A DNA stretch of 64,000 nucleotides, from contig NC_064753.1 of the NCBI RefSeq assembly GCF_011397635.1, positions 30,280,322-30,344,321 of the forward strand, in the 5' to 3' direction. Under the pieces are notes generated by a model. The model saw only the letters and a program-made list of their open reading frames with translations, ran no database searches and had not been told where the DNA came from. The position numbers were made by a program, and so were the translations under genes. Position 1 is the first letter of the stretch, and each line of letters begins with the position of its first letter. Source of the DNA: Epinephelus fuscoguttatus (Eukaryota > Chordata > Actinopteri > Perciformes > Serranidae). Shown here piece after piece: positions 26,101-39,500 of this stretch.

Positions 26101-29100
26101 ATGAATTCAGAACAACGGGACTTCGGAACAATGGGTTTAATATGGTCGGAACAATGGGATGTTGGACCAATGAGCAGTTCCCAATACATTAACCCTAATA
26201 TAGATGAAGCAAAGTTTCGTCAGTGTCTGTGCCGTAAGTCACCACCCAAGCGCCAGATTTCGATGACTTCGGAGTGAGACCAAATTGGCTGCTAAAATGC
26301 AAAAATGCGAATTGCCCTATCTAGAGCCAGTGTTTGGTTTGTCCGTTTTCAGCTGCAGTAGAAACATAGCTGTGCAACATTGTGGACTCCGTGGAAGAGG
26401 ACTCACTCCCTCTGTAGGTATAATTGGCTCAATTGAAGGTTATGAAAACACAGGTTCTTATTTTCAAGTGATTATACGCTAAGAAAACATACTTATTATA
26501 TTATTATATTCCATTTCTGCCAATATATCCCCCTGTATCCTACACACTGAGCCTTTAACACTGATAACAATAATTAAACAACACCCAAAAAACCCCTCTA
26601 GACCCTCCTAATAGAGCTTTATATGGATGCCAAGATTGCAGGAACAATGTCAGTTCATATCTGCATGCTTTTGATTTGCTGTGTTTAAAAGAGAAAAAGC
26701 AATTATTACCCCCTGTAATTGCTGTTTTGATTTGTATCTGATAACCAACACGGCTGTGCGAACGCTATCTCCACAAACACATACATACACAGTCACACAC
26801 ACACTTTCTCTCTGTATTTCTCTCTCTGTATTTCTTCCTCTCTGTTTCTGAGAGCAGCGATAGCACACCTGCTGTTTGGTTTAGGGCTTTACTGTCTTAC
26901 CTTCTTTTATTTACCTTCTTTATTTCCTCCTCCTCTTCCTCCTGTTTTTTGTGCTCCCGTATCCGCTGACCTTGTCTCGTCCCAACGCCTGCCTGCCTGC
27001 CTGCCAGAGGGTACAGAAGGCTGCCAAAATCAAGAAAAAGGCGGTGTGTAATAAACAGAGCAAAAGGAAGACCCTTTGGCCACTTTCCCTCCACTCTCAC
27101 CTTTTGTTTTCTCATATCATTTGTGCCTGTCTGTTTGTGTGTCTCGTCCACCATCTGTGTCTTTGTCACATTTGTCGTGCTCGTTAATTTGGTCAAACAA
27201 ATCTTTGTCAGATTTTTCCAGAACTAAAGCCAGTGTGTTTTGATTTATGTGAGTGGCTATGCATTTTGGCAGTGAGCGTCTTTCATAAGCTTAAAGGTGT
27301 GTTGTGAGGCACACGACTGAGAACTGCTAAAAGCCAAATTTAACAACAGCAACCACTGTGACCACACGGTAACAGAAGACATGCCAGCAGGACACAATGG
27401 GAGAAGCTCCAGGCTGTATTTCTGCTCTGCTCTTGATACAGTGCCATTACTGTGGATTAACCTGTGCAGTACCCTGTGGGAAAGAGTTATAAGTATGCAA
27501 TAACTCCAATTGTTTCATGAAATTATAAATGTATGTTTAAGAGTGTAATGACCATAGAAAAAGAATGTAGCCAAGAATGCAAAAAAGCTTAAACATAGAC
27601 ACCTTTTCCCATCAAAATGGCAAGTAACAGTTGATGTTTAGGGGCAGAACAATGCAAATATGCCTCCAGTATTAAACATGCGGAGGGAAATGTTGCCCAG
27701 AAGCACCAAAGCTCTTGATTACTGAATGTAGGAGTGAAGGAACAGTGTGTTCACAGCTGGTTAATCAATGGAACAGACTGTATTAGGCAGGTTTGTAAAC
27801 TTTTATACATTCTAACACTTCCCATGAAGATATAAAAAGGGTAATCGTAAATGCAGAATGTTGTACATTAATACATAGACATTATAACTTAAATTTACAA
27901 ATAGAAGTTAGAAGCTTTTATTATCTAAAACAGTGGTTCCCAACCTTTTTCTTGAGGGACCCACATTTTTACCATTGTAGACTTTGGTGCCCCCCCGTAC
28001 CTGTTACACACTCCCATATCCTTGTGATACACGTAGTAATTTATTTATTTATTTTTCAGTAGATAAATAAGCTTTCAATATAACCCTTAAATTTATATGT
28101 TTTTCACACATTAAAATTATTACACCCCTTAAAATCAAGAGGGCTTTGCGACCCCCCGTGGCTCTTTGGTGCCCCCGTAAGGGAGCAACCCAATGATGAA
28201 AATTTCATCAAACACACAGACAAAAATTAAACGTACTAAGAGCTTCAGGAAGAAAAACTGACACATGCAACTTTATTTTAAAAATTGAAGTAGTGGGACC
28301 CCAGAAATAAACACATGAAGCGATATATAATCAGATCAGTCATTGGTTGGATGGTACTCTATGGGCAGAAAAAAATGGAGTACATATTTTAAAACTGTCA
28401 TATGATATAAAAGATGATCTTTATTTATATAGCGCTTTTCCAAACAGAGTTACAAAGTGTTTAACATGCCATTAATCAAAACAGACAAGACATGAAAACA
28501 ACAACTGATAAAAACACTTTTGTAAAAACTGAGGAAATAAAAGACAGTCTAAATGAACTTAAAACTCAAATAAAATCAGGAAAGGCTCTCCAATTAAAAA
28601 TATAGAAGGGACTTAAAAGTGATCACAGACTAGGCCGAACTGATTTCCTCAGGCAGATTGTTCCAGAGCGTTGGGGCCCTGACAGCAAATGCTCCGTCCC
28701 CTTTAGTTTCAAGTTGAGCCTCTGGAACAGTCAAAAGACCTCTGCTGCTCAAGGACCTCAAAGTCGACCTGGCACGTATGGTACAAAGAGATCGGAGATA
28801 TAGCTGGAGAGAGACCATGAAGAGCCCTAAACGTAATCAGTAAAATCTTAAAATCCGTTCTAAAACATACTGGGAGCCAGTGTAAAGAGGCTAAAACTGA
28901 AGTGATGTGATCATGTATCTTGGTTCTGGTTAAAAGCCTGAAAGCTGAATTCTGAACAGTCTGGAGTCGATTAATAGATTTTTGATTCAGGCAAGAAAAG
29001 AGGCCGTTGCAGTGATCCAAGCATAAAGAGATGAAGGCATGTAAATTTGTCTCTCTGTGTCTTTAAAAGTTAAAATGGATCGGAATTTTCAAATATTTCT

Positions 29101-32100
29101 ATAATGATAAAAACATGATTTCACAAGCTTTGTGACACGCTGCTCAAAATTTAAATTACTGTCAAACCAGACTCCAGATTTCTTGCAACAGGTTTGATAT
29201 TATCCAATAGGGGACCAGCCAAAGACACGTTGTTGAGTAGCGTGCTGTGGCCCGGTGACAACTGTCTCTGTTTTGTCTGAATTAAGCTGAAGAAAAGTTT
29301 TTGACGTCCAGCTTTTAACATTAGTACGGTAGTCACTGAGTGAACACATCATTCCAGGGTCTGTGGATCTCACAGGCAGGTACATCAGTGTATCATCTGC
29401 ATGTCATTAAGCATGAAAGACAGCGTTTTAAGAATTCTCAGCTCCAGTTGTGTCTGTCGTAGAACTGATTCCTGCTTTTTCACTCCCTAACCAAGTGCAG
29501 CAGTAATCCTCTGGTACTTCAAGTAATAGAAGTGCTGTTAATAACATTTAAAGTCAAATCAACGTTCTTTTGTTAAACTGAAGAAGCTTTGGAGGATTTG
29601 GTGTTTTAGTGATGGAGGATTTTTAGACAGTAGAAATGGCTAACAACTATTTTCCACTAATACCCCAGTGACAAAAATGATAAGAGAAACTGAAATATTT
29701 TGTCTAGCTTAGGTATTTTAACATGCTGAATAACCTTTCACCTCAGAGTTCAGGACACAAACCTCTAATTTAGTGGAGAGAACAGTGAGAATCATCTCCT
29801 CACCCAGTGCAGAGCTCGTGTCACCGGCTGCAGCTCTAATTAGTGCATGCAAATACTTCTCTCACATTTAGTTCTTACACTGCTGTCACCCTCAAGTAAG
29901 TTAAATTATGTATTTGGGAGATTGTGATTCAGTGCATGCCTAATTTTTGCGTGTTTAACACAGTTTTCACCAGCGAGAGCAGAAAAATAACTCGCTGCAA
30001 TTTACATTTTAAACTTTGGCCAACCTGAGTAGACAGGAGGATCAACAACCTCAGCTATGAGCATGCATTTAAGGCTCAGCGTTATGAAAAACTAAGAAGC
30101 ACTTAACAGTTCAGCACTATTTAAAGAGATGGTTATAGAGCGCTGCAGGGATGATGTTTTTCTGTAGGCCCTGGTGCCCTCTACAGAAAAGCCAGTGGGA
30201 GTTTTCCATTGGATTTTGGATTACTGCAGAAAATAAGCTCTGTGGCAAACAAACGTTAATGATTCTTACATGTTTTCTTCAGCAAGGCAGTCTTCACAAA
30301 TGAACACCACTCTACACAATATCAGCCCAATTATAGCCCGACGCAGCGTTGCGTTGTTTGCTCGGGTCATGAACAATAATGAGTGTTGTACGTGATAAAC
30401 CGTTGTTTCATCTCGTGTAGTGTGTTATAGTAGTCGACAACCGACGCCACATCTGGGATGCCTCACGACGTCCTGACAAAGTCTAGCATGTTTGATTTTC
30501 TTTTTGTTACTCACAACTTCTCCCGTCACAGCCGTCACTTTGACCAATAGGAACACAGAGGAACATAGAGCGATCTGCTGCCGTACACAACTGTCTGTCA
30601 ATAACACCCCAGCCCTTTTGATGTATCCTCTAGAGATGTTACCACGACAGAATATAAAAGGAAAAACAATGACGTCTAACAGCAGAGACACATTATCAAC
30701 CTGGTGAGTTCTGCCATTAGCATCAAGCTAGACTTCTTTATAATGGAGACGGATATAAAGTAATAAAATTAAAAAAACAGTGGCGGGGCTTTTACTCACC
30801 ATAACTGCAGAGGCTACCAGCTTGAAACAGACTACATTAGAAATGGGCTGTTATTTATTATTCCCTCTGTAACTGTCTGTTTTTACTTTTAATCCACTCC
30901 CGTTTGCCTTGATAAAGTTAATGGATCGCGCCGTCATTTCAAACGTAACACTTCCTGTATCTGTTTCAAATTAAAAGCCCCTTATGATTTTCGTTGCGAG
31001 AATCCCTTCATTTTCTAAAAAGGCTTTTATTGTGAAACATTTGCAGGAACTTATTGTGGAGGATTCAGTGACTTGTATGTTTGCGTACAGTACTTCAAAT
31101 GTAGCTCCTGCCATCTGCTGGCACTTTCATTGTTACTACGATAACATTTCAGCTGGCACAGGAACAGACACAGTGACTGAAATAATAGTAATAATAATAA
31201 AAATAGGACAAGAATAATTCAGTGACATCACACACATCGTAAAAAACAATCAGGGATGATTGGTGTGGACCGCTGTGTAGTGTGTCATGTCTGCCGGCCA
31301 AGTCACGGCATGATTTTATGACTTCACAGTGGCCTAATCTCATGTAGTGACTATTGGAACAGACAAAAAGAAAGTGTAGTGTGAATCCGGCTTAAATCTG
31401 TGTTCAGCTTGATGGCAGTCTGTGGTGTAATTTAGCCACTTGTTAGCATCCGCCTTTTTTAAGACACATCAAAGCAAGTATTATATGTCATTGAAACAAA
31501 CATGGAAGTGTCTTAAGCTTGTGTTAACCACAGATCTTATTTCAAGCATTTAAACATAAAATCCCACTGAATTTGAGTAGAGGGAACCAGAAGTGCCAAA
31601 ATGCAAACTCACTTCCAGGTTTTCGGACTCATTCCCACCTCTCTTTATTAACGGGATGCTTTACATTCATGGTCCCATTTTGTTTTTGGTTGTATATTCT
31701 GTTTTACTTCTTTTATTTTTTTGCATAATGACATGACAGTTTAGCCGTAATCGTACACTTTGGTGGTAAACATCAGGTTTTAGTATGAGAACTGCATCCT
31801 TCTAGACTTCTTATCTTGCACTGCACCAGTAACACAGGCAGAGGTCATCATAAAAGGCTGATTCTCATTTCTCCTTCAACAATAGCCTCCGTGGACATGT
31901 TGGATTTTTAATCAGAAGTATGGCTGCAATTATAAATGTTCACCAAATGAAAATAGACGGGAAAGAAGTTACACCCAGAAAGGAATTATATCCTTTAATC
32001 TTTAATCTTTGGGTAGTTTCCATGCACTAAAAATGAAAGTGCTAATGAATGTTACAAGCCACAGTCTCCGTGCGTGAAATATTTAATCACAGCTATATGT

Positions 32101-33507
32101 TTCTGATAAATATTTTCGCCTTATTGCACAAGGCAGTTTTAATTAAGAGAAATCAAATATAATTTTACTGGTCTGCAGTACACCGTGATTAGAGTCAAAT
32201 GTGCGCAGGCTTGTTCTGTGCCGAAGCTGCATTACTCTCACAGGCAAAACAGCCAGCTGGTAAGGGTTTAGTGTTAAGCTGTTTCTAGTTTCCCTGCCAG
32301 CTTGCCGTCGCCGTGCCAGGACAGTTGATGTAAACTAACACCACTGCCAAACGCTTTCTTTTTCTGCTTTTTCCACCTCACCTTTAGACTCAACAACCTG
32401 CCCATCTAACAAACATTCTCCTAGCTGGATCCTAAACTATACATGCATGCATTGTGGATATCTAAACTTATACTTTCCCAGCATTTAACACACACGCCAG
32501 GCAGTTGTACATTACTGTTAACCATTACCAGTCAAGTTTGGTACAAAGATCTACATTTGAGCTGACCAACTCTTGTGTTTTATTGGGTTTATTTTTGCTG
32601 CAGAGTGCAGACGGAGATGCTCAAACCCTCACCGAGGTCGATCTGTTCATCTCCACCCAGAGGATCAAAGTCCTCAACGCGGACTCACAGGTGAGTACCA
32701 GCCAGCACACACGCGTGTCTCTGCCCAAAATGTTCTGTATCACCTGTGGAAGTAAAAAGCTGTTTAATCTGACAGCAGCTCGGCCGCACACTGAGCCAGG
32801 CCACACATCAGGGGAGAGCTGTCGTGTCATATCTGTCATAACCGGCGGCTTAACTGTCGACATAAACTGCTTCTTATGAAACCCCACAACCGATTGCTAT
32901 TTGTTTAATCTCATGATGTCACAATTCTTTGACTGAGGATAAGAATAGACTCTGCAAAGCCAAAAAAAAATGCTGCATGAACATCTGTGCATGGAGGGTG
33001 ACTTAGAGAGCATGTACTGTGCCAGCTGTTTGACTGCAGCACACTCTGCCCTCCTTGTTTCTAGCATAAGAGCGCCATGACCACTCCTGCATTCAATTAG
33101 TCATTTGTCAAAAGTCTGTCAAAGTTACAAAATTAACTAGGTTTCCCGAATTGTTCAGACAGACAGTCAGAAAGTTAAAATCCAGACTGAAGTTTGACTT
33201 TCTGAGTCTTTATAAATGAAAAATCAAAATTTTCCTGTCAGATTTTCTCTGACAGATTTTGCCTCCGCTCTTGCGGAGGCTTTGTCAAAAGTTTTCTTGG
33301 CTTTTAGCTTCACAAGGAGCCGCCGTGTGAAGCAGCAGTGCAAGTCTTCACAGGAGGAGGAGTCTTTGATAGAAGTAGAAATGCTTCAGAGAGCTTTGCA
33401 ATACTTGGGATCACGAGTAGAGCTTTGCGCTCGCTGTTAAATGTATATGTGATAGATGATTCATTTGCAGTATTTCAGTCTGAGCTGCTGTCTGGCCGTC
33501 TGAGTTT

Positions 33508-33559
<52 letters not shown>

Positions 33560-36500
33560 TGCGTGTGTGTGGGCAGCCGCCTGGCAGAAACCAACGTGCT
33601 GCAATGCAGTTTATATCTTCCTCCCTTTTCCATCTGGTTGCCACTGATCCTGGCACTCTTGAGAGAGAGATTCTGAGTAAAAAAGCCTGTTCTGCAATTA
33701 AAAATGCTCGATGCAGCTTGCATGGGTTTTCTGACATTGATTCATAATAAGAACAACTCCGAAGGTGGGCTGGAACAACAACAATAATTAGGCTACTGTA
33801 ATAAAAACCACCAGACACAGTTAATGAAGTGAACTAGACTGAAATGAAAGTTAGCGTTTTATCATAAAACATAAACAAATGTCCCACAGAGTCCCCTTCG
33901 GAGTCCAAATCGTCTCTAAACAGCCGTTCCATCTATTTACATACATATATTTTTTACAGTTTAAGATAGCAGGGACAGCGCACATTAATAAACACTTATG
34001 TAAATGTGCCTGTGTTTGACCGTAGTCCCTCGGCAGGTGTAATGACAGCTACACAAGACACATGAGCTACATTACAGGAACACCATACTGTACATATACC
34101 AGAGCACATTTAATTTCACGGCTGCATTCAGAGACAGCGTTTCATTATCTACATCATGACACGAGACAATTATTTGGCCGAATGAACAAACATGATTACA
34201 TGATTCAAATAGCTTAGTTTTCATCAACACAAACACTCTGCTATCCAGAGTGGGGTTTTTTGGAGCACCTGTTCATTATTGTCAGATGAACATGTACTCA
34301 AAGATCTAATTCATCGGGGTGTATTGGGCCGTAATCAGATCATACAGTAGTGTTGAATTCACTGAAAAGAAGGTCTGTTGGTTTTCTATGAACAGAACTT
34401 TTATCTCACTCTCTGCCCTGAAAGGATCACGCAGCTTTGACAAAGAGAGGAATCCAATCTGCTGCACACCAGTGCTTTAATTTTCAGACATTAGTGATCA
34501 GAGGAAACGGGATAATTAAAAGTAACAGCTGGAAAATATTTCTCAGAGCTATGGTAGTATCATTCAGTCGAAGGCATTGGAAAATATAAAGGGCTGGATA
34601 GAAACCAGAGAATCTGCAAACTCTGTGATGACAATCATATTGTATTTTATTTAAAGGTAAGAATGTAAGCTGAATAAATTTTACTGCCCATATAGTAGTT
34701 CATAGTTAAGTTGTTTACTTTTTGTAGTTTAGTGGTTTACTTTACTGAGCCACTCCTGCATGAAAATAGAAGATATACTTTATTAATTGCGAAGGGAAAT
34801 TCCATTTTTCACTCTGTTGTGATATACACACAGGCCCCAAGCACACCAACATGCACAAACATGACCTATATATGCATTAGATGGAGAGATGTCAGAGCTA
34901 GGGGGCTGCCAATGGGCGGATATCACGGGCAGTTGGGGGTTTGGTGCCTTCGAGGTGAACTGGCACTTCTCCAGCTACCAGTCCACACACCATATTTGGT
35001 CTGGACAGGGACTTGAACCGACCCTCTGGTTCCCAACCCGAGTACCTATGGACTGAGCTACCACTGCCCCCAGGGAACCACATTTTCACAATTTAAAAAA
35101 TGAAACGTAAAAACAATTATTTCCATTGCATTACTGTTGCAGTGAAGTCGATATTTACGGTCATAAACCCAGCCATCTTCATCAACTGGAAATCAGTGAA
35201 TAAAGACCTGCATTGATGACATCATCAGTTTTTGAAGAGTTGGTCCAGAGAGACTGAGCCATTAAATCTCTCTGTGTCATATATTTTTTGTTTCAAGTAT
35301 CAGGTCTTATAGCTGTGAATCAAAAATGTTGTCATATATAAAATGATTATAGAAGCTCTATATGACATTCAAAGCTCGACTATGATCCAGAGTCTGGACT
35401 CTACACACAGTTCTCAACATGGAGAAGGCTGAGTCTGTGGCTAGCAGCTAACAGTGCTAACAACAGCAACAGAGCTGACAGAGCTAACAGTGTCAACCTG
35501 GGGCAACAATGCAGGCCAGCCAGTGTGTTGTGACGGCTTTATCACCCGGCCAACATTTGCCTGTGGGGCCCTTGTGGGCAGTAGAGGAGCTGAAAAATGG
35601 GCCTATATGGGATTGTGCATGGGTTCCATGATAGCCCCATGCTAGTGATGTTACGCTCGAGCCAGTCTGCTCAACACAGTGTTGATCTTTTGAAGTGGAA
35701 GTGTTTCGATCCCTGCTGACACGCCCACAGTCACGTGAGTACTGAGAGCGAGGCCTCGTTACAGGCAGTCCTGGGGCTTTTTCAGGTCTTCCACTTAGAT
35801 GCAGTTCTGACATACAGCCAGCAGATGTCACTCTTCTGACTGTATGAAATGCTTTGAAGCAGCGTGTCATTCTTGAAGCAGTTGTGTCAAAGTGGTTCAC
35901 TGCTTCATGAAGCTTCGATTTCACCATCACTGCCCCATGCCAATTGCCCACATGGGTGGTTTGACCTAAGTGGGCCCCTCATGGGTTATGCTTGGGCTAC
36001 CTGGGTACCAAGTGGGAATGGGCCCAAAATGGATTTATCTTATCTGGCGCCCACTTGGGGGAAAACCACCCATGTGGTCAATCAGCATGGGGCCATTATG
36101 GAACCTGTGGACAATCCCATATAGGGCCCATTATTCAGCTCATTTACTACCCTTGTGGGCCCCACAAGAAATGTTGGCTTGGAGGTAGTCGCAATATGAA
36201 TGCAGTGCAGAGCGTCGGTGACTAGCTAGCCAGTGGGACACACATAAACATGCAACCACTGCCGGACCTGCTTCCACAACAAAAACAGAGGAGCTCAGAT
36301 TGAAGCATTAAAGTCTCGCTACTATGTTCTAACAAAGCAAACAGTTTGCTGCTATATTAATGCTCTGAATGTCATATAAAGCCCCTGTACATTTAAAATG
36401 TGAATTAGCATACAGTAGGCACTTCCATACATACTGTCTTGATGTATATGATTGTTGTTGTTGTATCTACAGGAAACGATGATGGACAACGCTCTCCGCA

Positions 36501-39500
36501 CCATATCCTACATTGCCGATATTGGGAACATCGTGGTCTTGATGGCGAGACGCCGGATGCCACGCACAGCCTCCCAGGACTGTATTGAAACTACGCCCGG
36601 GGCACCTGAGGCAAAGAAGCAGTACAAGATGATATGCCATGTCTTTGAGTCGGAAGATGTAAGTGCTTAACGTATTTTCAAATCATAAACCTGCTGTTAA
36701 TGTGTTAATGAGAGAAAGTGAGAGCTCTACATCACTCTGGCTGCGAGCAGGTGAGAGGTCACACAGATGACGGGTGCTAAAGGAAATCACATGGTTATTG
36801 TTCTGTCATTATGTAAGGAGACTCATTTGGAAGATGAATCCTCTAACATCTAAAGATAGGAAAGAGATGACACTTGTTATTGCTTTGTAAGTGTTACTGA
36901 ATTGTTGGATATTATTTCTGCGTCCCAGTTATCACAGATATGATTTGTTTTTATTGTCTTTTCCTCCGTTTGGCTCCAAGACATCATTTTATTTCTTCAT
37001 ATGCTCATTTGTTGCAAATGTTGCCACCAATATGATATATAGAAATTCAAAAAAAAAAAAAAAAAAAAAAAGACAGAGAGAAAAAAGTAGTTTGAACTTT
37101 AATACCTCGGACATTAAATAACGTAAATTGGCTGGGCATTTTTATTTTATTTATTTATTTTTTTACCACACAGAGCTGCTGCTTGTCTTGTTGAAGCAGA
37201 TTCAGCAAGACTTGGCAACGTGAACAATGTTACACAGAGGAGCCAGCAAACTGAGTGTCTGTGCCAGTCAGTATAAAGGCTGGACTCCAATCTGTCCCCT
37301 CTTCGTCTAATTTTTGCTGCCAGGTTTTAAAGGCCGGCCAGAGTTATAATAGAACCATTCAGCCGCTCATCCATCAACTTATAAACTGCTTCTGTTATTG
37401 TAGTTCCACTGGCTGCGTGCAGTGTTTGCCTATTTTTGACTTTTTTATTGTTCTGCAAAACTAATTCACAGTGTATTGATTTTGAGTGTTTGGGGCCGTT
37501 AATGTCTGCAAATTCTGCAAGAGATTTATATGCACGCATGGAATTCAATTAAAGGGGAAAATAGGGAGAATATAACTTGTGAAATGACGTACACCCTTTT
37601 CTCTCTTGATCTGTCTTATCTCTCACAGCCAAGATAAGTTTTATTTGTTACTTCTACACAGTTTGCTGTGTAAACTTTTGACTTACTTGGCAGGAAATAT
37701 CTTTGAGTGAAGATGGTGGGCGCTTTAAAGCAGCGGTTCCCAATTATTTTTGCACTCTAACAGATGAGCTCAGATCCCCTTTAAAGGTCCAGTGTGCAGG
37801 ATTAAGGGGGATGTGCTGGCAGAAATGGAATATAATATAATAAGTATGTTTCCTTTAGTGTAAAATCGCCTGAAAATAACTATCATTGCGTTTTCATTAC
37901 CTTGGAATGAGCCGCTTATATGTGCATAGGGAGTGGGTCCTCATCCATGGAGATAGCCATATTGCAACACCATGTTTCTCCAGTAGCCCAGATTGGACAA
38001 ATCAAACACTTGCTCTAGATAGGGCCATTTACGTTTTCGTCATTTTCGCCATGGTAGCTTGCAGCCCCTCTGCAATGAGAGCATCAGAAAAACAGCCTGT
38101 TTTTTACCGTGAAACTCCTTTACTCAGTTTCCCTGGAAATCCAGAGTTCTCGTGAGAGCACATTTTGAATTTGCTCAGCGAGTCACTCTGGCAATCAGTA
38201 ATGATGCTCATTACCCGTGACCTTGTAGCTGAGCTGCGCCAATCACATCGGTGTATCTGATATAGGCGGGCCAGAGGCGAGCTAAACAAATGATGACCTG
38301 ACGCTGCGACAACGAAGTCCGGAATCAGTCAGTAAACATTGCAAGATGGCTACGGATGAACACCAGTTGTTTGAAACGGCTTTGGCCGCTACAATGAATG
38401 AGTTAGATCTGGCTTTTTCTCTAAAAGAGGAACAGAAGACAGCGCTCGAATCTAATCTACCAGTTAGCTCCGCTGGTAGCTAAGCTCTGGATACGTCACC
38501 CGTGTGTTGTTCTGATTGGTCGTAGTGTTATCCAATTGCGTGCAGTGATACTTTCAAATGCATGCTTGGTGCCACCCCTCGAGTTGGGCCATTTGCATTA
38601 CTCATAGCCAGACCCTAAATCTTTCTAGATTTGGGTCTGGATTTCCAGGCTATTACTCAGTGTGTTTACTGGTGTAAATCACCGGGGCATTTATTTTGGA
38701 AAGGAAGACTCCTTTGCAGATAATTCAGCTCCTGGTAAAAACCTACTGAACAATGAACATTGAAGGAATTCTAACTGAGTAAAACCCAGACATTAGATAA
38801 CAATAGCACTGATTTTTAATCTTTCTGTGTGTGTATTTTTTCCTTTAAGCACATATGTGGATCAACTTTGCTTTTACCGAATCACAGTTTCTTCAAGTTT
38901 TTTTTGTCTTCAGTAACCTTCACCCCTTCTCACTGAAACTAGTGCAGTAAAGTGCACCTGTGTTTCTTCTTCTCTGTTCTCCTCTCTCACTCAGAACAAA
39001 TACCTCATGACAGTGAAAATCAGTTGATATTATGCCTTAACATATTCTTGGCAGCCTCAGTGCAGCTATTGTTTGATGCCACCGGATGCCCGTTCCTCCC
39101 ACTGTATTGTTATTTATATACAACTCAGTGAAGATAAGCTTGGATCTAACAAAACAAGACCACAAACACGTTTCGGTCATGATTCCTGCGTTTTCTGTCC
39201 GCAGGCCCAACTTATCGCTCAGTCCATCGGCCAGGCGTTCAGCGTAGCTTACCAGGAGTTCCTGAGAGCCAATGGCATTAACCCTGAGGACCTGAGCCAG
39301 AAGGAGTACAGCGACATCATCAACACCCAGGAGATGTACAATGATGACCTCATTCACTTCTCCAACTCTGAAAACTGCAAAGAGGTTGGTTTGAATTAAG
39401 CGTGCAGCGCAATCGTAGATTTTTTTCTGCAGGTGTTTGTTGGTTTGTGTTGATGCAGGAAAAAACAAGAGCATAAACAGTGTGAGACTTTACATGTGTG

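Larger units (their letters stand above)
25094..26554. mobile_element. TTAA-family small element, copy 1, with two nested insertions
   Basis: Left end AGGAGCAGTGTGTAGGA and right end CCTACACACTGAGCCT, followed by TTAA. Internal words (CTTCTCCCATGTGCCAAATG, ATTATCCACAGAGGTCTCC) recur in the copies at 49,655, 55,146 and 63,441. The middle is occupied by elements at 25,563 and 25,672. Confidence 0.7.

Noticed and set aside
35493..35951. 152-codon minus-strand open frame
   Set aside because: Spans a foldback arm and the inserted hAT-like element, so it cannot be an old gene.
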